From: Oligoflexales bacterium
GTDB lineage: Bacteria > Bdellovibrionota > Oligoflexia > Oligoflexales > Oligoflexaceae
Assembly (NCBI GenBank): GCA_015232735.1
Contig: JADFZC010000077.1
Span: forward strand, 1,199-9,493
Length of the DNA: 8,295 nucleotides
Direction of reading: 5' to 3'
Below the pieces are notes generated by a model. The model did no database searches. It saw only the letters and a list, made by a program, of their open reading frames with translations, and was not told where the DNA came from. Position 1 is the stretch's first letter, and every line of letters starts with the position of its first letter. Shown here piece after piece: positions 1 through 5,827 of this stretch. The position numbers were made by a program, and so were the translations under genes.

Positions 1-247
1 GGGGGAACAATCAATGGACATGCGAAGGCGGATGCGGAAAATGGTTAAGCGCCACATGTATCAATCAGCCTGGCGCTACATCGCCGGCAGCAGGGGGTTC
101 TGCAACAAAGGATCAGTGCAAGGCCAGAGGCATGAGCAATGACGGCGTTTTATGCACCGACATAGGTATAACCGAGGGACAGCAGAAATGCTGGGGGAAC
201 AATCAATGGACATGCGAAGGCGGATGCGGAAAATGGTTAAGCGCCAC
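1..247 (+). repeat. 192-bp-period tandem repeat inside the Cys-rich gene
   Basis: Bases 1-55 and 193-247 are identical over 55 bp, one period (192 bp, 64 codons) apart. Conservation at the nucleotide level, including third codon positions, points to recent duplication or gene conversion between repeats. The intervening 137 bp has no second copy in the window, so the full extent of the array upstream is unknown. Confidence 0.9.
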
Positions 248-296
248 TTGCCAGCAAGGACAAGGTTCCGCTTGGTGGCGTAATTTTGGTTTTTGA
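1..296 (+). CDS. Cys-rich tandem-repeat protein, C-terminal part (5' end outside window)
   Basis: An open frame enters from the left edge (first whole codon at 3) and ends with TGA at 294-296, giving about 97 residues. It reads as one full 64-residue repeat plus the start of the next. Each repeat begins with W-G-N-N-Q-W-T-C-E-G-G-C-G-K-W-L-S-A-T-C, and further Cys residues follow in K-D-Q-C, V-L-C and Q-K-C. After the last repeat the protein ends with a short Gln/Gly/Trp tail (Q-Q-G-Q-G-S-A-W-W-R-N-F-G-F). The regular Cys spacing and richness in Gly, Asn and Trp suggest a disulfide-stabilised exported or surface protein, but the N-terminus and any signal peptide lie outside the window. The family is not recognised. 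The reading frame is supported by both repeat copies lying in the same phase. The inferred left end of the IS607 element is about 68 bases beyond the stop, so the stop appears native and not created by the insertion. Confidence 0.72.
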   Translation, partial: GNNQWTCEGGCGKWLSATCINQPGATSPAAGGSATKDQCKARGMSNDGVLCTDIGITEGQQKCWGNNQWTCEGGCGKWLSATCQQGQGSAWWRNFGF

Positions 297-378
297 TAAT
301 TCTGACCGGTTATCGACCCATGCCAAAAGATCTTAATCAGAAAATCAGGGGCTGACAACAGTAGGCTGAAAAAATAGT

Positions 379-453
379 AAAACATATCATTTCAAGGAGT
401 TAAGACATATATTTCAATAATGATTGCCCTACTTGAATCATCATATATTTCCA
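379..453 (+). repeat. Left-end subterminal repeats of the IS607 element
   Basis: Three related copies lie in direct orientation upstream of tnpA: acatatcatttcaa (382-395), acatatatttcaa (405-417) and a more degenerate tcatatatttcca (441-453). In IS607-family elements several TnpA dimers bind short repeated motifs at each end, so these are candidate TnpA binding sites. That role is inferred from the repetition and location only. Confidence 0.55.
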
Positions 454-461
454 CAGATTAT
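433..461 (+). promoter_or_regulatory. Weak candidate promoter for tnpA-tnpB
   Basis: TTGAAT at 433-438 and GATTAT at 456-461 are separated by 17 bases, each matching four of six positions of the sigma-70 -35 and -10 consensus. The pair overlaps one of the putative TnpA-binding repeats (441-453), which would allow TnpA to repress its own transcription. Both the promoter and the autoregulation are tentative in such AT-rich sequence. Confidence 0.3.
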
Positions 462-536
462 CCGTTCAGCACAAGAAAAGCCCAATGGTCCTCCGATAGC
501 AGTGGATGATGTCTTCTGTTCATTTGGGAGGTTTAT

Positions 537-1145
537 ATGTTTTTATCGATCAGTGAAGCCGCCAATCTTATAGGAGTTTCAATTTCAACAATGAGGGCAT
601 GGGATCATCAAGGATTCTTGAAGGCAAGCTTTCGTACCAGCGGTGGGCATAGGCGTTATTCACAGTCATTGTTACTTGGAAAATTTGGTCAGATACTCGC
701 AAAGGAGCAGAGGTTGGTTCTGGCATATGCTCGTGTGTCGAGCTTTGACCAAAAATCCGACCTCGATCGACAAAAAGAGCGGTTAGTAAAACATTGTAAA
801 AACGAATCAGCACCTTTTGAAGTGATCGCTGATCTTGGTTCTGGGCTCAATTACAAAAAGCGGGGATTAAAGAAGCTCCTGTACCTTCTTTTAAGTGGCA
901 GGGTGAGTAAAATAGTCATGACACATAAGGACCGTCTGCTGAGATTTGGCAGTGAGATTATATTTTACCTATGCACATTTTTTGGAACTCAAGTCGAACT
1001 CATCGAGGCAGATAAAAACCTTTCCGATAACGAAAGGTTGGCACATGATGTGGTCGAACTCATCACCGTGTTTTCTTCAAGGCTCTATGGAAAACGGGCT
1101 CACCAAAATAAAAAGTCAAGTGAAGAAAAAAAAGTCAGTGGATGA
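537..1145 (+). CDS. tnpA: IS607-family transposase TnpA (serine recombinase)
   Basis: This 202-residue protein has the IS607 TnpA layout. An N-terminal MerR-like winged helix-turn-helix (residues about 3-45, ending in S-G-G-H-R-R-Y) precedes a serine recombinase catalytic domain. The catalytic motif is Y-A-R-V-S-S at 64-69, with Ser68 the expected nucleophile and Arg66 its partner. D-R-L-L-R at 132-136 supplies the second arginine cluster seen in resolvases. A basic tail follows (K-R-A-H-Q-N-K-K near 186-193). Known family members cut and rejoin both ends through a phosphoserine intermediate and move via a circular form. The ATG at 537 has a good ribosome binding site (GGAGG, 527-531, five bases upstream). 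The stop TGA overlaps an in-frame tnpB ATG in an ATGA at 1142-1145, although tnpB more likely starts at 1223. No disabling mutation is seen. Confidence 0.95.
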   Translation: MFLSISEAANLIGVSISTMRAWDHQGFLKASFRTSGGHRRYSQSLLLGKFGQILAKEQRLVLAYARVSSFDQKSDLDRQKERLVKHCKNESAPFEVIADLGSGLNYKKRGLKKLLYLLLSGRVSKIVMTHKDRLLRFGSEIIFYLCTFFGTQVELIEADKNLSDNERLAHDVVELITVFSSRLYGKRAHQNKKSSEEKKVSG

Positions 1146-1209
1146 CATCTTTCAGGAAATCTGAAAAGAATATGGAAATTTTCTTAAGAAATGACTATCA
1201 CTTTCGCAT

Positions 1210-1214
1210 GGAGG
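1210..1214 (+). promoter_or_regulatory. Ribosome binding site that decides the tnpB start
   Basis: GGAGG lies eight bases before the ATG at 1223. The earlier in-frame ATG at 1142, inside the end of tnpA, has no comparable site, and its 27 extra residues do not look like TnpB. The 1223 start gives M-E-S-V-L-K-M-K-L-Y-L, which resembles the usual first strand of TnpB. Confidence 0.7.
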
Positions 1215-1222
1215 ACATAGCA

Positions 1223-2578
1223 ATGGAATCTGTGCTTAAAATGAAGCTCTATCTTGATAGTAAGGCCCAAAGGATTCTTGATGGTCAATCGAAGATTTTA
1301 AATTGGCTTTATAATCACTTGTTGGAAGAAGCTCATGATCTGCGCGCTCGTTACCAGGAGGATCGTGATCCCATAACCGGGCAGACATTATATGGAAAGA
1401 GAGGGTTACGTAATCTCATCCCCACTTTAAAGCAAAAATTCCTTTTTTTAAAAACCGTTCATTCATCTCCACTGAAAAATGCAGCGTTAAGATTAGGTGA
1501 AAGCATAACCGCCTATCAAAAGAGTCGCAAAGGCAAACGAAAGGGCAAAAAATGCGGGTGGCCAAAATTTCGAAGTCAAAAACGAAAGTTTTTTTCTCTG
1601 CTTTATGATGAGCCAGGAAAAGGGTTTAAAGTTGATGGGAAATCACTTCGCATCTCCCTTGGTCGTGATGCCGATGGGACAAGACTCCACCTCGAAGGAG
1701 TACTCGAACGGTCCCTCGATGATTTTAAGGAAAGAGAAATCAGAAATCTTCGTTTAACGAGCGAGTGTGGTGAATACTTCGCTATTTTTACTGTAAAAGA
1801 GCCAGAACCGGCTAAAAAACCGCCACAAAAAGTGATTGCCCTCGATCCCAATCACAAAAATCTTGCTTATGGCGTTGGTAGTGACGAGAAGGCATACGAA
1901 TTTAAAAATCCATGGTTCTTGAAAAAATTGCAAGTTCGTATCGATCAGGTCAAAAGCCGACGGGATCACACTCTGCGTAAGTCGGTGAAAATCGAACGGG
2001 AGGATGGCCGCAGCTTCTTTTTGCACTCACGACGCTGGAATTATTTTAATAAGAAGCTTGAAAACCTGTATAGGGTGAGACGAGAACAAACAAAGACCTA
2101 TCTCTATACGGTGAGTCATTTTCTTTGCTGCAATTATGATGTCATATCTATCGGTGATTATATCCCACGGGGAGGAGGTATTTCAAAGGGGATGCGCCGC
2201 GCGATGAACAATGAATCCCTCATTGGTCGTTTTAAGGAAATCCTGTCCTGGGTCGCCACCAAATCGGGAAAATACTACATGGAATGGGAAGAAAAGGGAT
2301 CAACTCGAACTTGCTATCACTGTGGCCATGTTATTGAAGGTGGTATCTCGCCTGACATTCGGATTTGGCAATGTCCGAATGAGGGATGTCAAAAAGTTAA
2401 CTATCGCGATGAGAATGCAGCTCTCAATGGTTTGAAAGTAACCTATAAAAATTTCAAGTCCCCTGGCTCAGGGCATTTTGTTTTACCGGATCATATACCC
2501 GATAAAATGAGGTGGGCTTTGCGGTATAATGGTTTAGGGCTTCAGTCTCGGCTGATCCCGGGGATCGTTATGGGATAG
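1223..2578 (+). CDS. tnpB: IS607-type TnpB, RNA-guided nuclease family, with altered RuvC-II motif
   Basis: The protein has 451 residues from the ATG at 1223 (478 if from 1142). It shows the TnpB order: an N-terminal beta/helical region (1-100), a basic linker (K-G-K-R-K-G-K-K near 103-110), then the split RuvC domain. RuvC-I is V-I-A-L-D-P-N-H-K-N-L-A with Asp208. RuvC-III is Y-R-D-E-N-A-A-L-N with Asp396. The zinc-binding segment has C-Y-H-C (364-367) and C-P-N-E-G-C (384-389), so the second pair is spaced CX4C and not the usual CX2C. At RuvC-II, where most TnpBs have E-D-L, this one reads I-S-I-G-D-Y, with Gly311 in place of Glu. Characterised TnpBs use an omega RNA made from the element's right end to cut DNA and help the element persist; they are not required for the recombination itself. 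This copy may use another acid, or may not cut. The family assignment is firm and the activity uncertain. Confidence 0.93.
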   Translation: MESVLKMKLYLDSKAQRILDGQSKILNWLYNHLLEEAHDLRARYQEDRDPITGQTLYGKRGLRNLIPTLKQKFLFLKTVHSSPLKNAALRLGESITAYQKSRKGKRKGKKCGWPKFRSQKRKFFSLLYDEPGKGFKVDGKSLRISLGRDADGTRLHLEGVLERSLDDFKEREIRNLRLTSECGEYFAIFTVKEPEPAKKPPQKVIALDPNHKNLAYGVGSDEKAYEFKNPWFLKKLQVRIDQVKSRRDHTLRKSVKIEREDGRSFFLHSRRWNYFNKKLENLYRVRREQTKTYLYTVSHFLCCNYDVISIGDYIPRGGGISKGMRRAMNNESLIGRFKEILSWVATKSGKYYMEWEEKGSTRTCYHCGHVIEGGISPDIRIWQCPNEGCQKVNYRDENAALNGLKVTYKNFKSPGSGHFVLPDHIPDKMRWALRYNGLGLQSRLIPGIVMG

Positions 2579-2715
2579 TCATGTGGCTATCAGCTGTGAA
2601 GAAATTAAATCCGGATCGTGATAGGTCTGGAGCCTGGTCTGTTATAACATATTGAAATAATATGTTTTGATAGGTTTGGTAGAGCGGAAGGTACTCCTCT
2701 GGTAACGATTTTTTT
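2500..2715 (+). ncRNA. Candidate omega RNA (reRNA) scaffold at the tnpB 3' end
   Basis: TnpB guide RNAs normally come from the 3' end of tnpB through the element's right end, with the guide read from flanking DNA. This stretch has matching structure: GATCC/GGATC (2544-2548 with 2552-2556), GATAG/CTATC (2574-2578 with 2587-2591) spanning the tnpB stop, and an eight-base-pair hairpin at 2646-2666. A T run at 2709-2715 could end the transcript. The guide would start just after the right-end GG, near 2675 or 2680. Boundaries are inferred and no covariation could be tested. Confidence 0.3.
2646..2668. repeat. Right-end palindrome and inverted copy of the left-end repeat
   Basis: AACATATT (2646-2653) and AATATGTT (2659-2666) form a perfect eight-base-pair palindrome around GAAAT. 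Within it, ttgaaataatatgtttt (2652-2668) equals the reverse complement of 379-395 with one mismatch. This is the best evidence for the right end of the IS607 element and a likely TnpA binding site. It could also be the last hairpin of the guide RNA scaffold. Confidence 0.6.
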
Positions 2716-2796
2716 CCTTTTGAAGCCTCATCTGTTCAAAACATGGGTACAAACTTATTGAAGCTGTTGATAAGTATAAAATCTCACTTTACACTA

Positions 2797-2842
2797 CAGG
2801 CAGCGGCCTGAATTCGTCACACAAAATTTGACAATTCAAATT
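2797..2842 (-). terminator. Possible weak terminator of the ABC1-kinase gene
   Basis: Two hairpins lie at the end of the minus-strand gene. AATTTGA/TCAAATT (2825-2831 with 2836-2842) includes the stop codon and is followed on the minus strand by TTTT. CAGGC/GCCTG (2797-2801 with 2806-2810) is GC-rich but lacks a following T run. Neither is a convincing intrinsic terminator alone. The rest of 2680-2835 shows no gene. Confidence 0.25.
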
Positions 2843-5340
2843 ACCATTTTTTGTCGAAGAGACACCACTCTAATGTCTCCTGCAAGTTTCTTGGCAGTAA
2901 TAATCCTTCTAATAATACTGCCAATCTGAAGGCCTGAGTAAAAACTTAGAGTGACGTCATGAAAGGAGGAATCGATGATCTTATTTAACCCGCTTTCAAA
3001 AAAACTGGCAATGAATGGACTTAATTTGTCGCTCCCATAATCGTCATTAAGAGGACTTATGAGTTCAATCACATTCTTCAAAGCGTTTTCCATTGCTTCT
3101 GTATAGTGATGGTTGCCTTTTTTAATAAGACCAAGTTCAGTCAATACAACATACAACTGCTGCGGGTTTCGTAGAACAATAACCCTCATGAGTTGCACAA
3201 TTTTATTTACTTGATCATTACTGAGACATCGATGAAATCCGAAATCCAGGCAAATAATTTTACCGGAAGTAAACAAAAAGTTCATCGGATGATGATCAAT
3301 TTGAACAATATGACACCTAGTATACAACAATACTTGAAAATTTTCCAAATCATTCAAGACACGAATGGCATCTTCAACGCTGCATGCTTCCAAATATTCA
3401 TAGAAATTCAAGCCATGCATCAATTCCGTAACCATAACCCTCTTGGTTGTGTATTCTTCATATACCTTTGGGATCTCAAACTGAGGCTGGTCTTTCAAGC
3501 TTTCTCGCAAATGTTTATACAATTCGGCTTCCTTTACAAAATCCAATTCCTCTGAGAAAGATTGGGCGAGCAATTCTGTAAATTCTGACATATCAAGATT
3601 GGGCGTGACCCATTTTAATAGTAAATAAATCCTCTTTATAAACCAAATATCATGCTGAGCCGCTTTTTCAAAATTAGGATATTGGATCTTTACAGCAACA
3701 TCTTCACCATTTTTGAGTTTCGCTCTATAGACTTGTGATACACTTCCAATAGCGATTGGTTTATCTTCAAAAAAAGCAAAAACTTCCTGAATTTTCCGTC
3801 CGGTTTCCTTGGCAAATAGAGCTATAAACGGTTCTGAGTCGAGAGCAGGGCCAGACCATAGCTTATTTTGAAAAATTTTTACGGTCTCAGTTGGCAAATT
3901 GCAAAAGTGAAAAAAAAGTTGTCCCGCCTTTTGCATAGGTCCCCTAAGCCTGTCGCTACTGTAACGCTGAATCAAGGTTGCTATTTCGGCTAAAAATTCA
4001 TCCCTATAACGTTCGCGATCTCCCCTATCAAGACAATTTTTCACAGTCATCCGCGAATATACAAGAAACATTTTTGTGAGCAATGAACCAAGGGCCAGAG
4101 TACGTTCAATGCCACTCTTCAAACTGGAATGAGAAACTGATTTCATCCTCTGCCCAGTGATTACCGGCAATGGCACAGTCACATCCTTCAACAGGCCAAA
4201 CGGATAAGCTTCTGTCCCTAAAGTGAGCGAAGCGCACCTTTGTTGATATTCACTCATTAAAAATAGGAGCATTCGATGTTGATTATTGCGAAAAAGCCAG
4301 CGAATGGCAGCCGCAAATAGAAGGATGAGATACTCAGAGGATTTCATTGACCGCGTCTCTTCAAGAAGTCCTCCAAGCTTTTTTAATTTGGCATAAATCA
4401 CATCATCAGAACGATTACAATATTCAATGACATCAAGAAAACGCAACAGGATATCAATGTCATCCTGGCTTTCATCATCGTCATTTTCCATTTTCCTGAT
4501 CGAACTATAACGATTCAAACGGTCAATGCCTTCCTTGGTCTTGGCGGCATACACCCATAATGAGGCTATGATCACGTTTTTCACGTTTTTTTTCATAAAA
4601 CGATCCTGCAAGGCGGCAATCAAACCTGTTATGCTCGTTTCCCTCTGCGCTTCAATAAAGTGTTTTTGCCAAGTTATCTCTCTAAGTTTAGCAGGAGAAA
4701 AGCCATCATGATTGGAGATCTCATCACAGATATCGCTAGCATGCTGAAGTTTACCCAAAATTCTCAAACATTTGATGATATAAAGACGTGTCACGAATAG
4801 ATCATTTTCATCTCTGGCCAGCATCTCCGCACTAAAGAAGTGTTCCAGACTCCAATAAACATTACCCATGGTGTAGAGATAACGTGCAGTTGCAAAGACC
4901 TCATCAAAATCAGACTTGCTGTCTTTACGATCATAGAAGATCTTGGTCATATGACCCGAAAACGCATGATTCAATATTGAAAGCCAGAATAAATCACGAT
5001 CATGATATAATCGGGCCTTGGCTCTATAAAGGCGGCCAAACAAATGGCTGTTTCGTGATTGATTCGGCCTCACGCCCAGTTTATGCAACGCGTGCTCGGC
5101 AATGATAACGAGCTGTTCAATACTATCATTTTTCAGATCACTGCTATCTCTACTGTTTTCCAGCAGCCAAATAATACAAAAATAAAGATAGGCGGGATTG
5201 GAGCTTTGATCGTTTGATTCCGTAATCTGGTTGAAGCAATACTTGAATGCCGTGTCGAATCCCTGTTCTTTTAAAAATATGTTGATTTTCATAAGAAGCT
5301 CAGATTCAATTTTCTGCAACTGTTCCGCCGTAAGACGCAT
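2836..5340 (-). CDS. TPR-like / ABC1 (UbiB-ADCK) atypical kinase fusion protein
   Basis: The 834-residue protein has a C-terminal ABC1 domain of the UbiB/ADCK family (about 465-725). Visible motifs are K-A-G-Q (471-474, the family's KxGQ), the nucleotide loop P-I-A-I-G-S-V-S-Q-V-Y (528-538), V-A-V-K with Lys551, E-E-L-D-F-V-K-E-A (597-605), D-H-H-P-M-N with catalytic-loop Asp682 and Asn687, and D-F-G (699-701). The core ATP-binding residues are therefore kept. The Ala-rich loop reads A-I-G-S where AAAS is typical, and HPGN is HPMN. The N-terminal half (1-440) is helical, with TPR-like repeats near 151-208 (L-Y-T-M-G-N-V-Y-W...) and no clear signal peptide. Usual UbiB proteins are about 500-550 residues with C-terminal membrane helices; this one is longer, and no obvious membrane anchor follows the kinase domain. 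No ubiquinone genes adjoin it, so a lipid-quinone role is not supported. ATG at 5340 is preferred over an upstream TTG (5346) because GAAAGG lies six bases before it. Confidence 0.85.
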   Translation of the reverse strand: MRLTAEQLQKIESELLMKINIFLKEQGFDTAFKYCFNQITESNDQSSNPAYLYFCIIWLLENSRDSSDLKNDSIEQLVIIAEHALHKLGVRPNQSRNSHLFGRLYRAKARLYHDRDLFWLSILNHAFSGHMTKIFYDRKDSKSDFDEVFATARYLYTMGNVYWSLEHFFSAEMLARDENDLFVTRLYIIKCLRILGKLQHASDICDEISNHDGFSPAKLREITWQKHFIEAQRETSITGLIAALQDRFMKKNVKNVIIASLWVYAAKTKEGIDRLNRYSSIRKMENDDDESQDDIDILLRFLDVIEYCNRSDDVIYAKLKKLGGLLEETRSMKSSEYLILLFAAAIRWLFRNNQHRMLLFLMSEYQQRCASLTLGTEAYPFGLLKDVTVPLPVITGQRMKSVSHSSLKSGIERTLALGSLLTKMFLVYSRMTVKNCLDRGDRERYRDEFLAEIATLIQRYSSDRLRGPMQKAGQLFFHFCNLPTETVKIFQNKLWSGPALDSEPFIALFAKETGRKIQEVFAFFEDKPIAIGSVSQVYRAKLKNGEDVAVKIQYPNFEKAAQHDIWFIKRIYLLLKWVTPNLDMSEFTELLAQSFSEELDFVKEAELYKHLRESLKDQPQFEIPKVYEEYTTKRVMVTELMHGLNFYEYLEACSVEDAIRVLNDLENFQVLLYTRCHIVQIDHHPMNFLFTSGKIICLDFGFHRCLSNDQVNKIVQLMRVIVLRNPQQLYVVLTELGLIKKGNHHYTEAMENALKNVIELISPLNDDYGSDKLSPFIASFFESGLNKIIDSSFHDVTLSFYSGLQIGSIIRRIITAKKLAGDIRVVSLRQKMVI

Positions 5341-5346
5341 AACCAA

Positions 5347-5352
5347 CCTTTC
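5347..5352 (-). promoter_or_regulatory. Ribosome binding site of the ABC1-kinase gene
   Basis: On the minus strand GAAAGG is followed by six bases (TTGGTT) and then ATG at 5340-5338. This spacing favours the ATG over the in-frame TTG at 5346-5344, which directly abuts the site. Confidence 0.55.
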
Positions 5353-5593
5353 AAAAACAGATGGTTTTCTTGAAGACCATATTTTTTTATAATAATATCA
5401 TTTTTTTGTTTTCTTAGCTCTTTTAAAATCTATATTTGGGTATCCCCTCAGTAAAAAATTTTGGTCGCTTTCTTTAACCTCCCTAAAAGAGCCGCACCCA
5501 AATTATTTCCGGCCATAGGCAAACTATTCCCATCATCCCCGCCTGCCCGTCCATTAATTTTCCGCGCATCCGGCCGAATAGTGAAACAGTCTG

Positions 5594-5634
5594 AAGTTTT
5601 TTTTCAGGGATTTTTCACCTGCAGAAAAAAACTT
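5594..5634. repeat. Imperfect inverted repeat with A/T tracts before the small ORF
   Basis: The arms aagttttttttcagg (5594-5608) and cctgcagaaaaaaactt (5618-5634) pair along nearly their full length with a two-base bulge, around a nine-base loop. The structure ends about 20 bases before the ATG at 5654. With T tracts on both strands it could act as a bidirectional terminator or a leader structure. Its role is unknown. Confidence 0.5.
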
Positions 5635-5653
5635 TTCCAAAGAGATGAACGGT

Positions 5654-5827
5654 ATGACAAAAAAGAAAGAAAAAACTGAGAACAACAAGCCCAAGGCTAC
5701 CCGGCCGAATCTCAAGATTGTCTCAAACAAACCCGAGACTCAAAAATCGAAGAGCGAATTTGTCACGCTCATGACCAGGTTCTGCGACCAGCTGGACCGT
5801 GAGATTGAAAATATATTAAACTCCTAG
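5654..5827 (+). CDS. Small lysine-rich hypothetical protein
   Basis: A 57-residue frame (60 from the alternative ATG at 5645) starts M-T-K-K-K-E-K-T-E-N-N. It has a strongly basic, probably disordered first half and an amphipathic, helix-prone end (F-V-T-L-M-T-R-F-C-D-Q-L-D-R-E-I-E-N-I-L). The ATG at 5654 has a weak GAG about nine bases upstream; the one at 5645 has no usable site. Its stop overlaps the end of the convergent helicase gene by 12 bases, a compact tail-to-tail arrangement. The order basic tail then helix would suit a small nucleic-acid- or partner-binding protein, but no family is recognised and chance is possible. There is no signal peptide or membrane segment. Confidence 0.45.
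   Translation: MTKKKEKTENNKPKATRPNLKIVSNKPETQKSKSEFVTLMTRFCDQLDREIENILNS

Larger units (their letters stand above)
364..2679 (+). mobile_element. IS607-family insertion sequence (tnpA + tnpB); ends approximate
   Basis: The element carries the typical IS607 pair: a serine-recombinase tnpA followed by an overlapping or adjacent tnpB. The family has no classical terminal inverted repeats or target duplication and inserts at a GG dinucleotide. Ends were estimated from a 17-bp sequence at 379-395 whose reverse complement recurs with one mismatch at 2652-2668, outside both genes. The nearest outward GG dinucleotides are at 364-365 on the left and at 2673-2674 or 2678-2679 on the right. The exact junctions cannot be fixed without an empty site. 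Both genes are full length, so the copy may be active, subject to the altered TnpB site described under tnpB. Confidence 0.8.
5341..5653. other. Intergenic region between divergent genes
   Basis: This 313-base gap separates the minus-strand ABC1-kinase gene from the plus-strand small ORF. The part next to the kinase gene (about 5361-5460) is very AT-rich. It holds an imperfect hairpin, ATGGT/ACCAT (5361-5365 with 5376-5380), in the likely 5' untranslated region. No -35/-10 pair of good quality was found on either strand, although TATTAT-like boxes occur on the minus strand near 5390-5400. The part from 5461 on is more GC-rich, and its open frame lacks a credible start. The second hairpin is listed separately. 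Confidence 0.5.

Noticed and set aside
48..76. Inverted repeat agcgcca/tggcgct near the left edge
   Set aside because: Short arms (7 bp) with a 15-base or longer loop inside coding sequence; part of the first arm belongs to the coding repeat. Chance is the simpler explanation.
203..385. Minus-strand 60-residue frame near the left end
   Set aside because: It lies opposite the end of the Cys-rich gene, whose frame is supported by in-phase repeats. It has no ribosome binding site or recognisable content.
1142..1222. tnpB starting at the ATG overlapping the tnpA stop
   Set aside because: The ATGA overlap suggests coupling, but the 27 extra residues are unlike TnpB and a strong ribosome binding site precedes the ATG at 1223.
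2676..2700. tRNA-like D-arm sequence (ttggtagagc) just beyond the right end of the IS, suggesting insertion into a tRNA gene
   Set aside because: No anticodon arm, T arm (GGTTCGA-type) or acceptor stem could be assembled from the right flank alone or joined to the left flank.
5461..5679. Plus-strand 72-residue frame before the small ORF
   Set aside because: It starts at TTG with no ribosome binding site, runs through the inverted repeat at 5594-5634 and overlaps the more plausible 5654 frame.
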